64,000 bases of DNA from Pisaster brevispinus (lineage: Eukaryota > Echinodermata > Asteroidea > Forcipulatida > Asteriidae): positions 3,757,001 to 3,821,000 of the forward strand of contig JAMKCF010000023.1 of the NCBI GenBank assembly GCA_023634235.1, read 5' to 3'. This document shows positions 58,401-64,000 of the stretch, piece after piece. The translations under genes were made by a program, and so were the position numbers. Below the pieces are notes generated by a model, which was given only the letters and a program-made list of their open reading frames with translations, was not told the origin of the DNA and searched no databases. The first letter of the stretch is position 1. The number at the start of each line of letters is the position of its first letter.

Positions 58401-61400
58401 TTTTATAGATTGGCAAAATATAGGAATTATGCAGTAGTCATTGAACAAAGTAGTGAGGAGTGTTTACCCTTCGTGCAGAATTGAAATCATATGATTTCAA
58501 AGTGCTTTTGTTTTTTGTTCCTTTGTAATTTTGTTTTCTGAGACCCCAGTTTCTAGGATTTCTTTGGTATCTTTTACAATTTAAAGGGAAGGTATACGTT
58601 TGGTAATCACTCTTAAAGTTAATTGCAATAAAAACTTACTTGGTTAGAAGTACAGCATCTTTCGATAGTTTAAAGCATTTTGAAGTTTCACTTCAAAGTA
58701 ATGTGGTTATGGAAAAATATATCGATATTTATCCCCCTAAATTTGGAAACATTACTGTCAGAAACGTTTCTCAGATTGTGTATTCCACGGACTATTCTTC
58801 CTGCTTAGACAAACCGCTTTGGATTGTCGTCGATATCTCAAAAAATGCTACCACCTTTTGAAATGAAATTTTCATAGGTTAGTTTTATACTGGATTAAAA
58901 CACTTGAATGGTTCCAAAAACCAAAGGTATACATTTCCTTTTAAGCTACCATGTAGTATGATTTTGGTATGATCTTAAACCGGGCCTGTAATTGAACGGC
59001 GGCCATGGCTTCCATTGCTCTGGCCTTGGCCTTTAAGATTTTCCAATGAAAGTGCCCTATTGTTGCAAAATGAAAATGGCCTAGCCCTCTCAAAGATGAA
59101 ATTCCAGGCCTGTTAAAGGTAGGGTCATAAATTGGTTTTTGTCAACGTAAGACAGATTTATAGGCAAATGATAAAGACAGATACAATAAAAGTCACCAGT
59201 GAACGTTTCAGCTGAATACAATGTTTACTTGCTGAGAAAACAGCAAAAATTGTCACGGTATTTTCACAGGAACATCAAGATTATCCACATTTAGCGAGGT
59301 GACAGCAGGTACCAACTGCATCTCTGGCTGCAGCACTCACAAATGGACACCAACCCTCAGAAATCTGAGAAACGACTCATGCATGAATTGTTTCTCAAAT
59401 TCAAATGTTTTCGGGTGAAAAACTATCCTATCCATATTACTTCGAAGCGATTCCTTTCTCAAAATAGTTTATACTACCAACAGCTGCAGTGCTTCTCACC
59501 AAGTATTAGTTTTTATGTGCATTACTTTATGTTGACCCTACCTTCAAACCAATTGCAGTAATAGTTTGCTGTTTGCTTTTTAACCTTGCTATGCTAGTGC
59601 TTTTATTTTGCTCTTTGTTTTTGCTTCTTTGATTTGGCCGTCTTCAGAGTTCTTAATTGCAATGTAATTGATGGAGACGATGGAACATATAGAGTCATCT
59701 ACACACCACAACTACGCACTTCGTACACACTCAGCGTGTTTTTGGATGGACGACATATAAAGGCACGGTGTTTAATGTCAACAGTGGGCCAGTTCGGTAG
59801 TAAAAATATATTAGGATGTGCAGCTATTGAAGTCAAAAACTATCGTAGTCCTACGCTTTATTTCTAGTGCTTTTGGCTATGAATTAGTTACCTTTTAACT
59901 CTTGCTGCAGCAGCTCACGCCAAGTGACAATTATTTAGATACCGAACTGGCTCATTGTTTTATTTGAACTGAATCTCAAGTAACTTTCTTGTTAAATGAC
60001 ATTTCTGTTGACTTTCCACCATTTTGAAACTAGTTGAGATATTGAGGTGTCTCTTTGCTGGCCCCCCAATGTCTTAGACCCAACATAGAGCTGCTTAAGT
60101 AGCTAAGCACAAAACATTTCTGCTGACTGGAATGAGGTAACCGGCCCAAATACCATTCCACATGTAACATATGTGTGACTGGTTTCCTGCTAATGTTTGC
60201 TTAGCAGAAAATTGTTAGGTTAACATTTGCTGCTACACAGTTCAATGAAATTGGTTCCTGATCAGCATTTATCATAATATGAAGCATAAAGGATTGTGAA
60301 AATTGCATAGATAGCTCATAAGCTTAAAGGTACGGTCATGGATTGGTGTTTGTCAACATAGTGCTGATGTACAAGCAAATGTATAAAGAGAGATACAGTA
60401 AAAGTCACATGTGAAAGTTTCAGCTGAATACAGTGTCTACTTGCTGAGAAAAACAACAAAACACTGTCACGGTGTTTTCACAAGAATGTCAAATCCATCC
60501 ACGCTTAGTGAGGTGGCAGCGGGTACCAACCGCATCTTTGGCCGTATCATTCATGAACGGACACCAACCCTCAGATTCATGCATGAATCGTTCCTCAGAT
60601 TCAAATGTTTTTGGGTGAAAATTTATCCAAACCATATTACTTAGAAGGGAATCATTTCTCAAAATAGTCTATCGATGGCTGCAGTGCTTCTCACCAAGTA
60701 AGTTTTTACGGTCATAAATTTTGGGAATATTTACCAATCTGTAACCCTACCTTGAAGTCATGTATAACACAGTTCTCCTGCCCCTTAGCATAGAAAAGTT
60801 TTGCTCTAACAAAACTGTTCCCAGTTGAATTGTGTGTGCAGTCTGTTACCAGGTCACTGGTTCCCTGTTTCTTTTTGCTTTCCAAGTAGGATTTGTTAAG
60901 CAACATTTTCTGCACAGCTTACCTTATTATGAAGAACTCTTGGTGTTTTTTGTTGTTGTAATTATTTTAGTGACTTTTTGAATTGTAATTCTTGGTTAAC
61001 AGGACAGCCCCTTTACGGTAATGGTACATGAGGGATGGAGGGAACACACTGGTGTTTGGCACTGCTGCACTTTCTGCTCAAGCGAGGGCAGCAAACAGGC
61101 TACCTGTGCCTGTGGAGGAAAAATGCCAGGTATGTTGATAATCTTTATTACCCTTTAGTCAATGAAGTTGAAACCATTTATTTTCAATGATAAACTGGAT
61201 TGATTTGATCTATGTTCTGTCTGTGACCTACAGGTGGATTTATGGGTTGTGGACATGGCCACCCAGGCCATCCAGGTAAGTGGCACTGGTCCTGCTGCGC
61301 TCTTTCCATACAAGACTTAGAGTGCCTTGAACAGCGCCCTCACACAACTCACCGAACCACCACCACCCCAGTGGGAGACGACAACCCTATGGGTGTGGTC

Positions 61401-61550
61401 AATCCAGGAGGTATTAGAAGGGAGATGGGCGTTGCTGCCAAGCTGGGGGTGGGGCATACCCTCCAGCGCCACACCCCAAGTCCAAGTACAGGGGCAGACA
61501 CTCAGAGAGGCAAAGGGAGAGACAAACAAGTCCACGCTATATCGCTGTGA
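55449..61550 (+). CDS. TRIM45: TRIM45: RING / two B-box / coiled-coil / filamin-repeat E3 ligase-type protein
   Basis: Coding exons: 55449-56706, 57413-57542, 59648-59767, 61008-61129, 61234-61550. Phases agree, 648 aa; human TRIM45 is 580 aa. Domains in order: a Pro/Ser-rich N-terminus; a RING at about 41-106 (CSICKKRY...CLHTFCCGC...CPLC) with a Ser/Gly-rich insert at 77-97 before the last Cys pair; B-box 1 about 144-185; B-box 2 about 203-240; a coiled coil about 245-370; a filamin-type domain built from exons 1-4 (GEGVYEARQ, DDGTYRVIYTP, HIKARPFTVMV); and the TRIM45-specific Cys/His-rich tail WHCCTFCSSEG...CACGGKMPGGFMGCGHGH ending with WHWSCC. In mammals the protein is a RING E3 that dampens MAPK and NF-kB signalling. 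At exon 4 the second of two AGs (61006-61007) is used, as this keeps the frame and gives ARPFTV. GTAAGT at 61275 inside exon 5 is not used, because WHWSCC beyond it is conserved. About 75 residues after WHWSCC do not resemble the human tail. AATAAA at 61587. Confidence 0.95.
57778..58589. other. TRIM45 intron 2, no further gene seen
   Basis: A 105-codon plus frame at 58040-58357 overlaps another in a second frame; neither has recognisable motifs. Confidence 0.45.
60325..60755. mobile_element. MITE family M3
   Basis: Repeat with ends like AAGGTA(C/G)GGTCAT and containing GGTACCAACTGCATCT..., CTGAGAAACGATTCATGCATGAA. Copies about 59115-59550, 48365-48790 (-) and 51965-52260 (-, partial). A hairpin-only relative is at 51787-51900. 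Confidence 0.6.
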
Positions 61551-61592
61551 AACTTTCATTGTCAAAACTGACCTAATGTCCTGACAAATAAA

Positions 61593-63717
61593 TATTCAAG
61601 GATTTTTTCTCATATGTACTACTTAGACTGATCTAGTTGATTTGCAAAGTAGATTTTTAATTGAGCCGAAGTATGTTGGGTTCCCCATAATGGTACCCAG
61701 CTGGTATCCCAAATTTAGCCAACAAACTCTGTAGGTACCAATGGGTACCTTATGGCTACACCTATTATACCTTGAGGGTACCTCTGGGTACAAAACAAGG
61801 ACCAGAGTTTTTTTCCTTTAGAGCAGCTGGCACCAGCAATTTCTTGGAAATATATTTTTAGACTTCAGTAAAAGTTAGCACTTTAATAAATATTGACAAC
61901 AATTTCGTCTTTCAGCATTCGCTATTCTAAGACCCTTTTCATTTTGAAACTTTTGACATTTCTGTATTGGATATTATTATCAAATTTACTTAGAAAATCA
62001 TAAATACCTTGTCCACTTATGAGAAAGCTGTCTTACTTGACATATATGTCTCACTGTATAAAAAAGAATTATTGACAAGGAACAATAGTTTTGACAAGTT
62101 AATCAAGTTTACAAGAAGTGTTAAAGTACTGTTTTGATTTACCTTTTTGAGAGCCAGAAGCGGCCTACTATTACTGAATTATTGAAGAAGGTACTTGTTA
62201 TTGTATTCTCATTAAACATGCAATAGTGTATTATGGTGTTATTTTGTTAATTATAGGGCTGTCAGGGTACTTAATACAAACATTTAAATAAGAAATAAAA
62301 CTGCCTGATCAACTTTCAAAGATTTGTTAATTTTTTAATCAACAGAACTAATTGTAAATACTAACACTACTGCTCTGATGTATGTTGATGCAAACATTGT
62401 CTTCCAATTTGTAGAGTATTCTGGGTTATTAAAAAGTTATATAAGATATAATATAATCTTATATAAGATATTAAAGTTTTATTCAATTGTATACTAACAT
62501 TTTCACGATGATACAGTTTAGGTAAATGTCAATTTAATAAGTAAAGAATGTTATAGTTTACCAAACGCTTCTCATTGATAAAAAAAGTAAAAGAAAACTA
62601 CATTTATATGTTAGTTATCGAACCAGGGCCAAATTTTATAGCCGGAAATTGGTGCTTAAACCGTTTTCTGAGAAGAAAACAAATTAGCAGGATATCAGTC
62701 ACAGATGTTACATGTGACATGGTATTTTTGCTAGTAACCGAATTCTGGTAAGTATAATTTGTTATGCTTAGTTTCTTTTTGTACTACGCATAGCAGCTCT
62801 TTACTATTGGGTTTTGATTTATTGTACTATTTTACAATATAACATGTAATGTCGCTTCTCATATAATATTTTGATCTTCAATTTAAATGAAATGTTTATT
62901 ATCACCCAATGAAATCATGACTACTTCATTTCTTGATCTGACAAATTCTTGTCATTGTAATATTTATTTATGTGTACAATTATTATCAAGTGTACACAAT
63001 CTTGTTCTTGTCTTTTTCAACCACGTGAATTGCTCATTTCCGGTGAAAAATCTAATATATTTGCCACCTGAGTTTAAGAGCGAAATGGCCATTAGAAATG
63101 TATTTTGAATTTGTTAAATTCCCCCAAACAATTCAGTTTGGATGTTAACTTCAAATCTCAACCCAGTAATTGGTAAATATGGCTTTGAATCTGTCTAAAG
63201 CTGACCAACTAAGTGTGGAGAAACGGACCAGTTTTGCATTAATGATACACAGTGTTGTGTGCTTAACTTCTGGAATCAGCCAAGTCTAGTTAATACAAAT
63301 CGAGGCAGACTTGTGTTATATTTTATTAAACCATCTTTACTAAATGCTCCAACGACTTTCTAACAGGAGTTTCTAATTGGAAAGGCTGATGCTATCAGAA
63401 ATTCCAGAATTTGGAGATAACGTAGCAAATGCAATGTGATAATACATACATGTTAAGTAAAGCAAATATAAAGCATTAGTCATGATTATCAATCAATCAG
63501 TTATTCCTTTTATACCATGCCCGATATGTGACCGACCGAGTAGCCCCCCCCCCTTTAACACACTGTCTTCTTCTTGTGCGGAAGTACCCCACCCCCTAGA
63601 ATCCTCTAAAGTATTCCACTTTATGGAGCCCCAAATGGTTCATTTGGTAAATTATATGGAGTGTGACGTGGCGCTGGCGCAATAAGTACCCTTAGTGGAA
63701 AGTGTTCTCTGTATGAA
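61593..63717. other. Downstream of TRIM45, no gene seen
   Basis: Very AT-rich, with one decayed M1 MITE at 62625-62815. GGGTACC-type short repeats occur around 61690-61800. Confidence 0.5.
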
Positions 63718-63759
63718 CATGGAGCTATAACAAAATATATGTTTTTTTATAGCTCCATG
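63718..63759. repeat. Perfect 13-bp inverted repeat (hairpin)
   Basis: CATGGAGCTATAA at 63718-63730 pairs exactly with TTATAGCTCCATG at 63747-63759, leaving a 16-nt loop. Confidence 0.8.
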
Positions 63760-63939
63760 GTATGAACAAAAACGGCGAGATATCGAGGACCTGTTTAGCG
63801 CATGCGCCGAACCCACCCATCTTTTTAACCGAGAACCTGTTGATGACACGTTGTCTTTATCAGTTTTGTCCTCTAACTTGTACAAAAATATTACCATATC
63901 GGGTAAAGATATGCTTACATTCCCCAATGATATCATGGT
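63753..63939 (+). CDS. Candidate exon at the right edge with NRF1-like site
   Basis: A frame open from a TTTTTTTATAG acceptor-like site (to 63752) runs to a good donor ATG|GTAAGT at 63939/63940. It reads ...DIEDLFSACAEPTHLFN... and ends ...LTFPNDIM. It contains GCGCATGCGC at 63798-63807, the palindromic NRF1 promoter motif. It may be the first exon of a gene continuing past the window. The left edge overlaps one arm of a hairpin (63747-63759). Protein not recognised. Confidence 0.25.
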
Positions 63940-64000
63940 AAGTTAAACTCCCCCCCCCCCCCGATGATAATTTCAATCAAAAACCCGAACAATGTACACA

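Noticed and set aside
61242..61550. Separate short gene starting at Met 61242
   Set aside because: It is the last exon of TRIM45; the upstream acceptor and phase fit and the sequence is TRIM45-specific.
1..64000. CRISPR array, rRNA or prokaryotic-type operon
   Set aside because: The repeats are tandem satellites or transposon cores, and the genes are intron-containing animal genes.

Overview
The window is nuclear DNA from an animal. Its genes are split by GT-AG introns with conserved phases, intergenic sequence is AT-rich, and the non-coding space is full of SINEs, MITEs, LINE fragments, Helitron-type elements and tandem repeats. The gene set and repeat style fit a marine invertebrate deuterostome, most likely an echinoderm; that placement is inference.

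Six protein genes can be supported, four of them by splicing exons by eye with matching phases. (1) RPAP2, the Rtr1-type RNA polymerase II CTD phosphatase, lies on the minus strand from 28115 down to at least 11823 in seven exons; its last exon was not found. (2) DNASE2, lysosomal acid DNase II, lies on the plus strand at 36435-49895 in seven exons (359 aa) and appears complete. (3, 4) Two intronless rhodopsin-class GPCR paralogues with an NRY motif lie on the minus strand at 39617-40615 and 42121-43182, both inside the 7.5 kb intron 2 of DNASE2. (5) PHPT1, a protein phosphohistidine phosphatase, lies on the minus strand at 53848-52488 in three exons (124 aa). (6) TRIM45, a RING/B-box/filamin protein, lies on the plus strand at 55449-61550 in five coding exons (648 aa). 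PHPT1 and TRIM45 are head to head; DNASE2 and PHPT1 converge. These are housekeeping or signalling genes and do not form one pathway. Weaker candidates are a minus-strand first exon at 32166-32024, a 48-codon ORF at 34788-34934, and a plus-strand exon with an NRF1-like site at the right edge.

Layout: 1-11.8 kb holds no recognised exon, only a G-rich minisatellite, SINEs and MITEs. 11.8-28.1 kb is RPAP2, whose introns carry a LINE, a dimer of Helentron-like elements with ~130-bp tandem repeats, a second Helentron-like family and an RTE-like LINE tail. 28.1-34.9 kb is intergenic, with a 72-bp satellite showing higher-order structure and several foldback elements. 34.9-36.2 kb is a Helentron-like element with five tandem 5' ends, just upstream of DNASE2. 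36.4-49.9 kb is DNASE2 with the nested GPCRs. 52.5-61.6 kb is PHPT1 and TRIM45. 61.6-64 kb is mostly repeats.

The most interesting material is the Helitron/Helentron-like elements (subterminal inverted repeats, 3' hairpin, CTAG end, tandem-repeat core, tandemly repeated 5' ends) and the copy carrying perfect GTCACGTGAC motifs next to a lysosomal nuclease gene. I saw no CRISPR array, rRNA gene or convincing functional tRNA gene.
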